Positions 34,901 to 46,669 of a stretch of 64,000 nucleotides of DNA are shown here, in pieces. Made by a program: the position numbers and the translations under genes. Origin of the DNA: Arion vulgaris (Eukaryota > Mollusca > Gastropoda > Stylommatophora > Arionidae); assembly GCA_020796225.1 (NCBI GenBank), contig CM036756.1, positions 55,892,616 to 55,956,615 on the forward strand, written 5' to 3'. The notes under the pieces were generated by a model. It saw nothing but the letters and a program-made list of their open reading frames with translations, had not been told where the DNA came from and did no database searches. The number at the start of each line of letters is the position of its first letter. The stretch's first letter is position 1.

Positions 34901-36652
34901 ACAACCATTCAGTCACTCCAAATATTGTCTCCAGCCTACATCTACATGACTTGGCACACAACCATTCAGTCCCTCCAAATATTGTCTCCAGCCTACATCT
35001 ACATGACTTGGCACACAACCATTCAGTCACTCCAAATATTGTCTCCAGCCTACATCTACATGACTTGGCACACAACCATTCAGTCACTCCAAATATTGTC
35101 TCCAGCCTACATCTACATGACTTGGCACACAACCATTCAGTCACTCCAAATATTGTCTCCAGCCTACATCTACATGAATTGGCACACAACCATTCAGTCA
35201 CTCCAAATATTGTCTCCAGCCTACATCTACATGACTTGGCACACAACCATTCAGTCACTTCAAATATTGTCTCCAGCCTACATCTACATGACTTGGCACA
35301 CAACCATTCAGTCACTCCAAATATTGTCTCCAGCCTACATCTACATGACTTGGCACACAACCATTCAGTCACTCCAAATATTGTCTCCAGCCTACATCTA
35401 CCTGACTTGGCACACAACCATTCAGTCACTCCAAATATTGTCTCCAGCCTACATCTACATGACTTGGCACACAACCATTCAGTCACTCCAAATATTGTCT
35501 CCAGCCTACATCTACATGACTTGGCACACAACCATTCAGTCACTCCAAATATTGTCTCCAGCCTACATCTACATGACTTGGCACACAACCATTCAGTCAC
35601 TCCAAATATTGTCTCCAGCCTACATCTACATGACTTGGCACACAACCATTCAGTCACTCCAAATATTGTCTCCAGCCTACATCTACATGACTTGGCACAC
35701 AACCATTCAGTCACTCCAAATATTGTCTCCAGCCTACATCTACATGACTTGGCACACAACCATTCAGTCACTCCAAATATTGTCTCCAGCCTACATCTAC
35801 ATGACTTGGCACACAACCATTCAGTCACTCCAAATATTGTCTCCAGCCTACATCTACATGACTTGGCACACAACCATTCAGTCACTCCAAATATTGTCTC
35901 CAGCCTACATCTACATGACTTGGCACACAACCATTCAGTCACTCCAAATATTGTCTCCAGCCTACATCTACATGACTTGGCACACAACCATTCAGTCACT
36001 CCAAATGTTGTCTCCAGCCTACATCTACATGACTTGGCACACAACCATTCAGTCACTCCAAATATTGTCTCCAACCTACATCTACATGACTTGGCACACA
36101 ACCATTCAGTTACTCCAAATATTGTCTCCAGCCTACATCTACATGACTTGGCACACAACCATTCAGTCACTCCAAATATTGTCTCCAGCCTACATCTACA
36201 TGACTTGGCACACAACCATTCAGTCACTCCAAATATTGTCTCCAGCCTACATCTACATGACTTGGCACACAACCATTCAGTCACTCCAAATATTGTCTCC
36301 AGCCTACATCTACATGACTTGGCACACAACCATTCAGTCACTTCAAATATTGTCTCCAGCCTACATCTACATGACTTGGCACACAACCATTCAGTCACTC
36401 CAAATATTGTCTCCAGCCTACATCTACATGACTTGGCACACAACCATTCAGTCACTCCAAATATTGTCTCCAGCCTACATCTACATGACTTGGCACACAA
36501 CCATTCAGTCACTCCAAATATTGTCTCCAGCCTACATCTACATGACTTGGCACACAACCATTCAGTCACTCCAAATATTGTCTCCAGCCTACATCTACAT
36601 GACTTGGCACACAACCATTCAGTCACTCCAAATATTGTCTCCAAGCCCAGCC
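31937..36652. repeat. 57-bp satellite, about 82 units
   Basis: Unit: ttggcacacaaccattcagt, cactccaaatattgtctcca, gcctacatctacatgac. The period 57 equals 19 codons and the unit lacks stops in several frames. Huge repeat frames therefore run on both strands (up to 977 codons), but they have no start context, no domain and the same substitutions in all frames. I regard it as non-coding. The block 33060-33870 is full of indels, while both sides are almost uniform. Confidence 0.97.
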
Positions 36653-36689
36653 TGTTTCAATCTTCCTAAGTATACTCTTTGTTAAACCC

Positions 36690-36935
36690 TTTTTACACCA
36701 CGTGGGTAAAACGGTGTGAGAATCGTATTTTTCATTATCCGTCGGCACACGATGGGTCAACATCACGCAAGTCGCATTTACATCCCAATGCTTTTCCTGG
36801 TACTCAATTGAGACTGGGTCGATCTGAGAGTCGTTACGGTTGGAATAAATTCTACACCCACTGTGAAATTGAACCTGGACCACTAGGATAATCAGCAAGT
36901 ACACTAACTACGCTACTGCGGGTCTCCCCTCATTG
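36690..36935 (-). mobile_element. SINE-F copy
   Basis: Reverse: gtcggcacacgatgggtcaa, tttcctggtactcaattgag, tgtgaaattgaacctgg (B box on the minus strand) and aactacgctactgcggg (A-box region). Confidence 0.88.
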
Positions 36936-37312
36936 AGTCACTGAGAAAACATAGATGGATGCAAGTCTGTTCCTGCTTCAGTAAGACTATGAACTTAAAT
37001 TTACTACATCACGATCAGAGATCACTAGGAAAAAAAACCCAATAGTTACACACAGTGCTCGAACCGAGCACTGACTGTTGTAGCATAAGGCAGTGATGGT
37101 ACCTCAACGTTACAGAGACTCAGGTACGTGAGTAGGCTCATCAATCAAAATCGAACTGGTACGGTCAGTCGCTGGACGTTGTTAGAGATATTGCGAAGGA
37201 GATCGGAGCACATATGGACATGTCCGGAGTGTAATGAAGATATTCCAAACTGAAACTGAATACAGAGACACCCATGTACAATACAAAAATATCAGTATAC
37301 TTTAAGACAGTT
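36936..37312. other. Spacer with a possible reverse tRNA-like head
   Basis: At 37050-37130 the minus strand reads gtaacgttgaggtacc and then gtgctcggttcgagc, which resemble A and B boxes. Only one copy was seen. Confidence 0.35.
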
Positions 37313-37905
37313 TGAAGACTTGTTACTTCTTTTCAACGTTCCATATCGACCAATTGTTAACCAATCTGTGTGATTTGTATGTGATCTGTGTCTTTTTTTC
37401 CGTCCGCTTTCAACTCCAGACAGAGTTATCATCTCTAAACTGTTTTTGCGTGAAAATCTGTTTTTCAATTTCTTACAATGGCAGCAGCGTACATTGTAAG
37501 TTACTATACTGGCAGCCGTGTGCTATGTATCTCTAATTAGTATTCCCTCGCCATACAGGCAGATCTCGACTTCAAGTACTCACGTTATCGTCCTGACGTA
37601 AGACCAGGGGACTCAGACAAATGCCGGACAGTGAGGTTCCGAACCGAGCTATGAGACGTCTCACAGCTGAGCTAGAGCTATCTATCAACTACTTCCAGCA
37701 AGTCCCCTGATCTGTGTCTAAGAGTGATTGTATGTTGTGCCAGTTATGCGCCTACAAGTAGGCCAACATCAGTTTTCCGATTATTTTTGTTTACTAGGTA
37801 GCCTCATAGCTCCTACATTAGTCGCCTCTTACGACAGGGCGTGTAGGCTGCAGTGGTACTATTCTTTGCTTCCATCGGATCCCGGCAACATCACGGGCAG
37901 ACTGG
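37313..37905 (-). mobile_element. SINE-C copy interrupted by SINE-E
   Basis: The 3' part is at 37313-37393 (ttccatatcgaccaattgtt, gatttgtatgtgatctg) and the 5' part at 37708-37905 (ctaagagtgattgtatg, tagtcgcctcttacgac, cccggcaacatcacggg). Removing 37394-37719 restores a continuous SINE-C. Confidence 0.9.
37394..37707 (-). mobile_element. SINE-E copy with 12-bp target duplication
   Basis: It is flanked by tgatctgtgtct at 37382-37393 and 37708-37719. A T run at the left is the A tail in reverse. The right part carries the tRNA-like head in reverse (ggttccgaaccgagctatg, cagctgagctagagct). It is about 314 bp and lies inside SINE-C. Confidence 0.93.
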
Positions 37906-38174
37906 TTACAAAGTCGGTTGATCATGTCTCCACAACATACTCAATCATCACGGTTAAACAGATTGGTTATGAGGTCGTTCCGGTGTATCATATTGAGACA
38001 GCCCACTGTAGTCTTAAGATCGTTCATCTCAAGTGAATATTCCAAAGAATCGACCTCCTCTATGCATGATCTTATTTCAGTATTGTTAAATAAAGTCAAT
38101 TCATCAGGAAAACACAACATGCAAAAACAAGGTTATATTTTGTCTCAAGTGAAATATCATCAACATCAAATAGC
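37906..38174. other. Unassigned spacer
   Basis: Two overlapping short frames at 37918-38229 have no recognisable motif. Confidence 0.4.
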
Positions 38175-38372
38175 TTGTCCTGAGCAGAACTTTACCGTCT
38201 TAACAGTCTTCGGAGATTTTCCTCCATAGCTAGATGTTCTGCCTCTGCAGAGTTCATGCTCAAACCATCAGTTATATCTGAATCCTTCTCTCCGTAGGTC
38301 TTATACTCTTCTCTTTGCCGGGATGCCTCCTTCTATGATGGTCTTCTCCAGTCCTTTGTGTCTCGTAAATTA
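38175..38372 (-). mobile_element. LINE-A scrap
   Basis: Reverse match to the LINE-A C-terminal end: gtcctgagcagaactttacc, cagtcttcggag, tctttgccgggatgcctcc, atggtcttctccag. It corresponds to 52855-53050. Confidence 0.75.
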
Positions 38373-38870
38373 CATTGACGCTAACAGAAAAGCACAGGCC
38401 CCAGTCTTTGTACTTAGAACGGACACTGCAGTCTCAGAGCACACTCCCGAATAGGTCTCAGGGACTCGGCAGCCTGCACATTGGATCATCTAAGCAGTCC
38501 CAGAGCATATCCTGCAAGACTGCCCAGCCTGAGTAGTGTAAAATGGAGATCTGGCCAACAAACAACACTACAAGACAAACTATGGAAGGATGGGGGTGAA
38601 GACCTCAAGCGCACCGCCCTGTTTATGACATACCGGAGTAGTCGCATAGCAGAAGTTGATTGCAGCAGAAGAAGAAGAATATTATTAACATTTTTCATCA
38701 ATCAATAACCATGTGCTGGCAGAATTGTGTAAAATTACAATAAATATGGCAGTGTTCTATTAAACAAACAAATATAAAGGTCAGCCCACATGAACAACAA
38801 TTTGCAATTTTTCCTACTTAGTGTAACGACCTTCCTGTGAGACACGCCTTCAACATCATTAGGTTAGACA
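38373..38870. other. Unassigned, perhaps retroelement-derived
   Basis: An A/G-rich gcagcagaagaagaagaat at 38660 could be a LINE-type tail. The 75-codon frame upstream (38481-38708) has no motif I recognise. Confidence 0.35.
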
Positions 38871-38976
38871 ATCCGATGACTGGTAATTGTTTTATTGCTA
38901 AAATTGCAAGTAAATATGAATTCATCCGATGACTGGTAATTGTTTTATTGCTAAAATTGCAAGGAAATATGAATTT
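38871..38976. repeat. 53-bp tandem duplication
   Basis: atccgatgactggtaattgt begins at 38871 and again at 38924. The two copies differ at one base (aagtaaa / aaggaaa). Confidence 0.95.
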
Positions 38977-39017
38977 CACTCTTATTTTGTGTATTTGATT
39001 TGACTGATCACTGAGTA

Positions 39018-39245
39018 CAGGAGCGTCTAGCCGAATGGATTATAGCTCGGTTTCCTTTCGGAGACCTGGGTTCGGTCTTCGGTGAAGGTCAAGGATTTAT
39101 TTTGTGTGGGGTGCATAAAGAATAAATCCTAACCTAAACAATTTCGTGGGGACTGCACTAGCCCACGACCATTAAATTCCTCAGGGTCATGTTCCCCTCT
39201 GTCCTACATCGCTCTAAAACAGAGGTAATACAAGAAGTAAAGACA
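39018..39245 (+). mobile_element. SINE-H, tRNA-like SINE, single copy
   Basis: The head looks like a tRNA: A-box-like ctagccgaatggatta and B-box-like ctgggttcggtcttc 38 bases later. The body is unlike the other families (gtgcataaagaataaatcct, cccacgaccattaaa). Confidence 0.6.
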
Positions 39246-39251
39246 TTTTTT

Positions 39252-39458
39252 GGTCCCCGATCCAGAAGCACTTGAGCTTTCAGCTTTTCAGCTCGGTGCC
39301 ATGGACATCGTAACCCTTCGGTTCGGTGCCACGAACACCGTAAATCTGGAGAACCTGTGACTTTTCTGCCAGTCCGCGGAATTGAACACGCACTAACAGG
39401 GGCTTGTCACCCGTCGACCAACGCGCTACGAACACGCTGGACTGGCGGGCATCAGTAA
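39252..39458 (-). mobile_element. SINE-G copy 1
   Basis: Reverse: gatccagaagcacttgagct, cttcggttcggtgccacg, then the tRNA-like head, which reads on the minus strand gttcgtagcgcgttggtcg (A box) and gtgttcaattccgcgg (B box). Matches 41600-41797. Confidence 0.85.
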
Positions 39459-39479
39459 AGACATGTGCATTTTTTAAAA

Positions 39480-39790
39480 AGAATTGAGTTGGCGTCACGG
39501 CACTTCGGACATATTAATAAGTGCCCATTCTCTCCGAACAGTTGTCGAAGGGTATGCATATTGATGGTTCCTGTGACCCGTTGGTTAAACACATTCTTTC
39601 CTCTACCATTTAGGCATCCATTTCTGCTTTTACAGGGTGTAATTTCAAACACTTTAAATCGCTGGATAGATTAGACATCAATTTTAGTGTCCTTATCCAA
39701 AAGACGATCGACCAAAAAAACCCGAAGAACATTTTCCCTATCCATCCTCAACTTTTGACAACCAATGCTGTTGATGCACGCAACAAAAAT
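39480..39790 (-). mobile_element. Retroelement C-terminal remnant
   Basis: In reverse: KLRMDRENVLRVFLVDRLLD, DVNSI-type linker, FEITPCKSRNGCLNGRGKNV, FGENGHLLICPKC with two Cys. A second copy lies at 50585-50865. This resembles the C-terminal region after RNase H in some LINEs, but I cannot name the family. Confidence 0.55.
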
Positions 39791-39794
39791 ATTT

Positions 39795-39995
39795 GCGCCA
39801 TCTTCAAAGTTATTTCGGTGACCCTCGCCGGTGCTACGGAGTTCGTGCACTGCAGCTAAGATCTCCATGTGTAAAAAAAGAGATCGGAGCATACATGGTT
39901 ACTCACCGAAGTGCAATGATGATGGTCCTATTAATCAATCAATCCATCAATCAATCCATCAATCAATCAATCAATCAATCCATCAATCAATCAAG
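39795..39995 (+). mobile_element. SINE-B 3' portion
   Basis: ccctcgccggtgctacggag, ttcgtgcactgcagct, gtgcaatgatgatggtccta and a tail of tcaatcaatcca repeats. Confidence 0.85.
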
Positions 39996-40184
39996 TCTTC
40001 ATGATTAATGATTAGTTGAGTCGTTCAGGACAGACTTTCCTCGCATTAACAAAACAAATCATTTGTCCATGAGACTAAATCTGGCAGTCATCTTTGTAAG
40101 ATTTCATTATAATTCATTCATTTCAGTTATTCTACTCCGCTCCTCGTGGATCATAGAGCATTAACAGTTGCTCGTCACTTTTCC

Positions 40185-40320
40185 CTGACTGTTTTGTTGT
40201 TGTTGACTTGTCATGATAGCCTAGCGTCTTCCATACTCTGTCTCGATGTCTTTTTAGGACGACCCCTTTCCGTTTTCCTTGTGGGTCCCATTGAAGTGCT
40301 TATCTAGTGACACTCGTCTG
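40185..40320 (-). mobile_element. LINE C-terminal scrap
   Basis: In reverse: STSMGPTRKTERGRPKKTSR, QSMEDARLS. The GRPKK-type stretch followed by SMEDARLS is a usual LINE C-terminal pattern. Confidence 0.6.
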
Positions 40321-40669
40321 TAGCCATTTTGTCTGAAAATGTGCTTCCCATGGATAAAATATCACCACAGTTGTTGGAACGGATACGACGCTTCAATCTG
40401 GGGTGCGACGTCGCAGATCAAATTTTGCAGAGCCATTTAAGAACGTATATATGTTTAGACCGTATTTCAAGTTATGATATTGGCATGAGTCAGTTCTGTC
40501 TCCTTCCTATGATCATTCAGATCTGATACCATGCTACAGTAAAACTCCAGATGTGGTACTTTCAAGTGAGAAGTTCTGTGTTGTTTGTAAAATCTTATAG
40601 CTACCCGTCTGTACAATTATGTGTCACTTTGCATAATATACATACATTTTGGCCAAAATGTCAATGTTC
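40321..40669. other. Unassigned spacer
   Basis: A 65-codon open frame at 40329-40526 (starts MSENVLPMDKISPQLLERI) is not recognised and lacks clear splice sites. Confidence 0.35.
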
Positions 40670-40790
40670 ATACATGCCGTAGGTATCTAACGGGGGCGCA
40701 ACGTATAGACGTTCTTCGCGCAAACCACAAAGATCACGTGGTTAACTTAATTGAAAAGAACGAATACAAACAAACAAACATGTTACGATA
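40670..40790 (+). mobile_element. SINE-D 3' end, diverged
   Basis: gcaacgtatagacgttcttc, caaaccacaaagatcacgtg and agaacgaatacaaacaaac follow the order of the SINE-D 3' half. Confidence 0.55.
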
Positions 40791-41250
40791 TGCATACTCG
40801 AGTTACACTCAGAACACAATGATATCAACAGTGATAATAATCCTTAAACAGAGCTTTCCACCCAGTTTTTAAGATCGCGGTATTTCTCTTTCTCAAAGGG
40901 ATCTCTTGTGTTCTCACGTTTAATAGTGTTTAAACAATCTACGCCAGCATAAACGTAACATACATTCTTTATATTCTACACGTCTACCAGAAAGGTTGTC
41001 AAGGTCTTCATCAAGTTCGCAGAGGAAGTTTGTAATAAACACACCCTGCCCAGAGTACGGAATCATCCAGGTTTGCAAGATACGGTTGTCCAGTTCACTT
41101 ATTTCCGTTAGAGATGTGTTGCACGGATTTATATTTTCTAAACTTTAATAAACCTTCAAAATAGACAGTGGTCTATCGGTCAGTTCGATATTATGTCACA
41201 TATTTACCGTGTCTTGAAAAAAAGAAACTATCACAATCGTTCGTCGTAAG
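40791..41250. other. Unassigned spacer
   Basis: AT-rich. No recognisable element. Confidence 0.45.
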
Positions 41251-41587
41251 ATGCGTGGACTTCATTACATGCCGACAGAAGAACTGAGGCGATACAGTTT
41301 CTTCTGATGCGTGGACTTCATTACATGCCGACAGAAGAACTGAGGCGATACAGTTTCTTCTGATGCGTGGACTTCATTACTGCCGACAGAAGAACTGAGG
41401 CGATACAGTTTCTTCTGGATGCGTGGACTTCATTACATGCAGACAGAAGAATCTGAGGTGATACAGTTTCTTCTGATACATGGACTTCATTACATGCAGA
41501 CAGAAGAATCTGAGGTGATACAGTTTCTTCTGATACGTAGACTTCATTACATGCAGACAGAAGAATCTGAGGTGATACAGTTTCTTA
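41251..41587. repeat. 56-bp minisatellite, six units
   Basis: Units atgcgtggacttcattacat, gccgacagaagaactgaggc, gatacagtttcttctg start at 41251, 41307, 41363, 41419, 41476 and 41532. The last three carry cagacagaagaatctgagg. Confidence 0.96.
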
Positions 41588-41599
41588 TGCAATTTTTTT

Positions 41600-41797
41600 A
41601 TCGATCCAGAAGCACTTGAGCTTTCAGCTCTTCGTCTCGGTGCCATGGACATCGTAACCCTTCGGTTCGGTGCCACAAACACCGTAAATCTGGTGAACCT
41701 GTGGATTTTTGCCAGCCCACGAAATTGAACCCGCATTAAACAGGGAGCTTGTCATCCGTAGTCCAACGCGCTACGAACACGTTGGGCAGGCGGGTAT
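41600..41797 (-). mobile_element. SINE-G copy 2
   Basis: Reverse, starting gatccagaagcacttgagct right at the end of the 56-bp array and ending cgctacgaacacgttggg. High similarity to 39252-39458. Confidence 0.88.
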
Positions 41798-41799
41798 TT

Positions 41800-42113
41800 C
41801 TTCTACAATAAGCACATCTCTGAGCTCAAAAGAGCGATGTAGAACTGCGCCATTTTTGTGAACTATTCGATGCGAGCTGCTACTACGATGCCTTAACTAG
41901 AACATGACATCAACCAGGATGTGAGAATAGGAGGATTATAAAAGACTGCAAATCTTAAGAAAGGTAAGTTTATTACTATTAACCTTTTCACTCCGCTAAT
42001 TTGTTTGATCTTTAGAAAAATTAATTCTGAATTATACACTACAATTGTGCGTTTACTGCATGCTATGTTGGCGTTATTTGAAAAGACAGTGAGCTTGTAT
42101 GTTGGCTCAGAAG
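41800..42113. other. Unassigned spacer
   Basis: No recognised element. Confidence 0.45.
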
Positions 42114-42185
42114 AGCTTCTTCTTCGAACGCTCGATATCGACCACTTGTTACGCCACTATTTGGGATTTGTATGTGATCTGATAT
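42114..42185 (-). mobile_element. SINE-C 3' end
   Basis: cttcttcttcgaacgctcg, atatcgaccacttgttacg and tttgtatgtgatctga. The rest of the element is missing. Confidence 0.75.
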
Positions 42186-42201
42186 AGTTTATTTATGTTT
42201 A

Positions 42202-42464
42202 TACATGGTGTTCAAGATAAAAGCGGTCTGTGAATGGAGCTAATCTGGCATATATGTAGGAAAATGAGAAGGTTCAGCTATGACGTAGTATAGGTCAAGG
42301 TTGTGTGACGGTATGTAATTGTAGTGCGGGAAGGGGCGATGAACAAATGTGACGTAAGACGAGCTAGTCAGAACCTGTGTAAATAGTAAATATACACAAC
42401 GCGATAGGTTATCTGGCAACTTTCGATTTGTCAATGGGGCTGCAATTATCTTGAACACCCTGTA
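42202..42464. mobile_element. Mariner-type MITE, 263 bp
   Basis: Terminal inverted repeats tacatggtgttcaagataa and ttatcttgaacaccctgta (one mismatch), flanked by TA on both sides. No coding capacity. The tacagggtgt-type terminus is common among Tc1/mariner-like elements. Confidence 0.88.
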
Positions 42465-42470
42465 TATATA

Positions 42471-42747
42471 TATCTTCTTCTTTCTTCTTCATATTGGAAC
42501 GCTTCATATCGACCACTTGTTAACCACTCTGTGTGATTCGTATGTGATCTGAACCTAAGAGCGATTGTACGTTGTACCAGTTATGCGCTTAAAAGTAGGC
42601 AAGAACACCTGATTTCTCCGAGTTTTTATTTTTTAGGGTAGCTTCCCTAGACCCTTTCCTCAGTTGTTTCTTACGACATGCCTTGTAGGTCGCAGCGTTA
42701 CTAATCTTTGCTCCCCTTGCAAGCCCCAACAACACACCGGCAAAACT
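42471..42747 (-). mobile_element. SINE-C copy
   Basis: Reverse, from the (ttc)n-rich tail through cctaagagcgattgtacg, tttcttacgacatgccttg and head aacaacacaccgg. Confidence 0.86.
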
Positions 42748-43324
42748 GATTTTAAGATAGCTCGTAAGTTTAACAGAAAAACAAAACACGTTGGTTAAAA
42801 ACAACAAAGATAACCAGAAAAATAATGTAATCCGTTAATGTATTTTACAAAAACTTGTTGTCATCATCAAGACGAACTTTCTCATAATTTATTTATAATT
42901 AATTATATTAATTGTATTTAAGATTTTACGCCAATGTTATTTTCTAAGTTGTTGTTTCGTCTCTATGCGATATTACACTATGAGACATTGTTGTTTTCCA
43001 ACTTGTTTATTTCTCTTTATTTTCATTTTAAACAGTGGCAATGAACTGAAACAGCTAATTTTGTCTGTTAAAAACACAGTAAAGACAATAACCTTTTTTT
43101 TCTTAATGCAAAACAAATTAATATTATGTTTACTGTCAAAACAAAACGTCAATCACGGATTACTATCAATAATGGAGACATTTATACCAGTGTACATCTC
43201 TTGCTATCAGTAGGAGTTGTCGAATGTATTATTCAAATGTCTCATCTTGCTTATAAGTGGGAGTTTTGAAATATATTATTAAAATGTACATTTAGTATTC
43301 ATTGTGTGTGTATGTGTGTGAGTG
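42748..43324. other. Unassigned AT-rich spacer
   Basis: The 82-codon frame at 42965-43213 is hydrophobic and Asn/Lys-rich without motifs, so probably chance. Confidence 0.4.
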
Positions 43325-43385
43325 TGTCCTTGAAAAAAAAACTAATAATCGAAACGCCGGATTTTTGTTAGTTTTATCATTTTAT
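43325..43385 (+). other. Possible degenerate hammerhead-like motif
   Basis: actaataatcgaaacgccgg gives a weak stem-loop followed by gaaacg, preceded by ccttgaaaa where a hammerhead would have ctgatga. The conserved core is incomplete, so this is a guess at a decayed Penelope-type terminal sequence. Confidence 0.25.
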
Positions 43386-43528
43386 TATTCATTTTGCTTG
43401 CTTATGTGATACCATACACACATGTCTTTGTCCACAAAAGCCCATTTATTAAGTATCACCGCAGCCTCTAAGTTTTCTCCAGATCTAATCTGATCTGATC
43501 CGCTCTGACCACCTCAGATTTGTAGGTT

Positions 43529-45936
43529 TCTGTACATCACATATAAGTATATGTAGTATTATTTAGAAGTAAATATATCATGTTTCATCCGTACATCACC
43601 TATAAGAGTGTATGTAGTAGTTTATTTTAGCAAGTAAATATATCATGTTTCATCTGTACATCACCTATAAGAGTATATGTAGTAATTTATTTTAGCAAGT
43701 AAATATATCATGTTTCATCTGTACATCACCTATAAGAGTATATGTAGTAGTTTATTTTAGCAAGTAAATATATCATGTTTCATCCGTACATCACCTATAA
43801 GAGTGTATGTAGTAGTTTATTTTAGCAAGTAAATATATCATGTTTTATCTGTACATCACCTATAAGAGTATATGTAGTAATTTATTTTAGCAAGTAAATA
43901 TATCATGTTTCATCCGTACATCACCTATAAGAGTATATGTAGTAGTTTATTTTAGCAAGTAAATATATCATGTTTCATCCGTACATCACCTATAAGAGTA
44001 TATGTAGTAGTTTATTTTAGCAAGTAAATATATCATGTTTCATCTGTACATCACCTATAAGAGTATATGTAGTAATTTATTTTAGCAAGTAAATATATCA
44101 TGTTTCATCTGTACATCACCTATAAGAGTATATGTAGTAATTTATTTTAGCAAGTAAATATATCATGTTTCATCCGTACATCACCTATAAGAGTGTATGT
44201 AGTAGTTTATTTTAGCAAGTAAATATATCATGTTTCATCTGTACATCACCTATAAGAGTATATGTAGTAATTTATTTTAGCAAGTAAATATATCATGTTT
44301 CATCCGTACATCACCTATAAGAGTATATGTAGTAGTTTATTTTAGCAAGTAAATATATCATGTTTCATCCGTACATCACCTATAAGAGTATATGTAGTAG
44401 TTTATTTTAGCAAGTAAATATATCATGTTTCATCCGTACATCACCTATAAGAGTGTATGTAGTAGTTTATTTTAGCAAGTAAATATATCATGTTTCATCT
44501 GTACATCACCTATAAGAGTATATGTAGTAATTTATTTTAGCAAGTAAATATATCATGTTTCATCCGTACATCACCTATAAGAGTATTGTAGTATTTATTT
44601 TAGCAAGTAAATATATCATGTTTCATCCGTACATCACCTATAAGAGTATATGTAGTAATTTATTTTAGCAAGTAAATATATCATGTTTCATTCTTACATC
44701 ACCTATAAAGTATAATGTAGTATTTATTTTAGCAAGTAAATATATCATGTTTCATTCGTACATCACCTATAAGAGTATATGTAGTAGTTTATTTTAGCAA
44801 GTAAATATATCATGTTTCATCCGTACATCACCTATAAGAGTATATGTAGTAATTTATTTTAGCAAGTAAATATATCATGTTTCATCCGTACATCACCTAT
44901 AAGAGTGTATGTAGTAATTTATTTTAGCAAGTAAATATATCATGTTTCATCTGTACATCACCTATAAGAGTATCATGTATAGTTTATTTTACAAGTAAAT
45001 ATATCATGTTTCATCTGTACATCACCTATAAGGTATCATGTAGTAGTTTATTTTCAGTTCAATCTGATAAGATATGATCATGTTTCTAGTTCTCTGTACA
45101 TCACCTATAAGAGTGTATGTAGTAGTTTATTTTAGCAAGTAAATATATCATGTTTCATCTGTACATCACCTATAAGAGTATATGTAGTAATTTATTTTAG
45201 CAAGTAAATATATCATGTTTCATCCGTACATCACCTATAAGAGTATATGTAGTAGTTTATTTTAGCAAGTAAATATATCATGTTTCATCCGTACAACACC
45301 TATAAGAGTATATGTAGTAGTTTATTTTAGCAAGTAAATATATCATGTTTCATCCGTACATCACCTATAAGAGTGTATGTAGTAATTTATTTTAGCAAGT
45401 AAATATATCATGTTTCATCCGTACATCACCTATAAGAGTGTATGTAGTAATTTATTTTAGCAAGTAAATATATCATGTTTCATCCGTACATCCCCTATAA
45501 GAGTATATGTAGTAATTTATTTTAGCAAGTAAATATATCATGTTTCATCTGTACATCACCTATAAGAGTGTATGTATATTTATTTTAGCAAGTAAATATA
45601 TCATGTTTCATCCGTACATCACCTATAAGTGTATATGTAGTAATTTATTTTAGCAAGTAAATATATCATGTTTCATCCGTACATCACCTATAAGAGTGTA
45701 TGTAGTAATTTATTTTAGCAAGTAAATATATCATGTTTCATCCGTACATCACCTCTAAGAGTATATGTAGTAATTTATTTTAGCAAGTAAATATATCATG
45801 TTTCATCCGTACATCACCTATAAGAGTGTATGTAGTAATTTATTTTAGCAAGTAAATATATCATGTTTCATCTGTACATCACCTATAAGAGTATATGTAG
45901 TAATTTATTTTAGCAAGTTAATATATCATGTTTCAT
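43529..45936. repeat. 65-bp satellite, about 37 units
   Basis: Unit: catccgtacatcacctataa, gagtatatgtagtaatttat, tttagcaagtaaatatatca, tgttt. Variants (ccg/ctg, gtat/gtgt, gtaat/gtagt) recur in mixed order. The block 44580-45110 has many indels. AT-rich and not coding. Confidence 0.97.
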
Positions 45937-46417
45937 AAATATGATCTATTCGAAAATATGAAGAACTATATCCATTCTACCGATTATCAATCTATTTCAC
46001 ATCTTTGAGTTTGAGATGGAATTTACAGAACTATACTTCACTGAAGTAATTCTGCAGGCTTTTACTAGTCGTTCCAAAATATTGCCTTACAAAGAAGGCA
46101 CAAACGCTCTAAGATTCGGATGTGATAAAATATATTCACGGTTGAGAAAGTGTGGTATGATGCGAATATTTCCGAGTGAGCGGACTTTATTAGCCGAGCT
46201 TCGAAATACATCTTTTAGCAGGTAACGAGCTCTGTGATTCTGCCCGCCGTTCTGATGATTAATTAAGCAGAAGGGGAATTTGAGGGTCCAGGTTGTGTTT
46301 ACAGATGGATGAGCTAGCCGTAACGTTCTGCTTACTGGCTGGTCTTAAAGTTTCTTTCCCCACTAAATCTGCACGTGCCTACACTTATAAAAGTTGTTGT
46401 ATGAATCTGACGACCGT
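45937..46417. other. Unassigned spacer
   Basis: A 69-codon open frame at 46016-46225 (MEFTELYFTEVILQAFTSR) is not recognised. It ends tttagcaggtaacg, which could be a splice donor, but no acceptor or homologue is evident. Confidence 0.35.
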
Positions 46418-46669
46418 GTGTTGCCGGGGCTCACAAAGGAGCAAAGAATAGTAACACTGCGACCTACAAGGCATGTCGTAAGAGGCGACTAAGGTAGGGG
46501 ACTACGGAAGCTACCCTAGTCAATACAAAGCGTTGCAGATATTGTATGTGTTGGCCCACTTGTAGGCGCATAACTGGCACAACGTAAATCGCTCTTAGGC
46601 TCGGATCACAAACAAATAACAAAGAGCAATTTAACAAGTGGTAGATATGGAGCGTTCGAAGAAGAAGAA
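46418..46669 (+). mobile_element. SINE-C copy abutting the 59/62-bp array
   Basis: Sense: cgtgtgttgccggggctc, gcatgtcgtaagaggcgac, tggcacaacgtaaatcgctc and gagcgttcgaagaagaag. The array begins within the (gaa)n tail. Confidence 0.88.

Noticed and set aside
31950..36685. Very long repeat-protein genes on both strands (304-977 codons)
   Set aside because: They are overlapping frames of one 57-bp satellite; frames stay open only because 57 is divisible by three. No start context, domain or codon bias.
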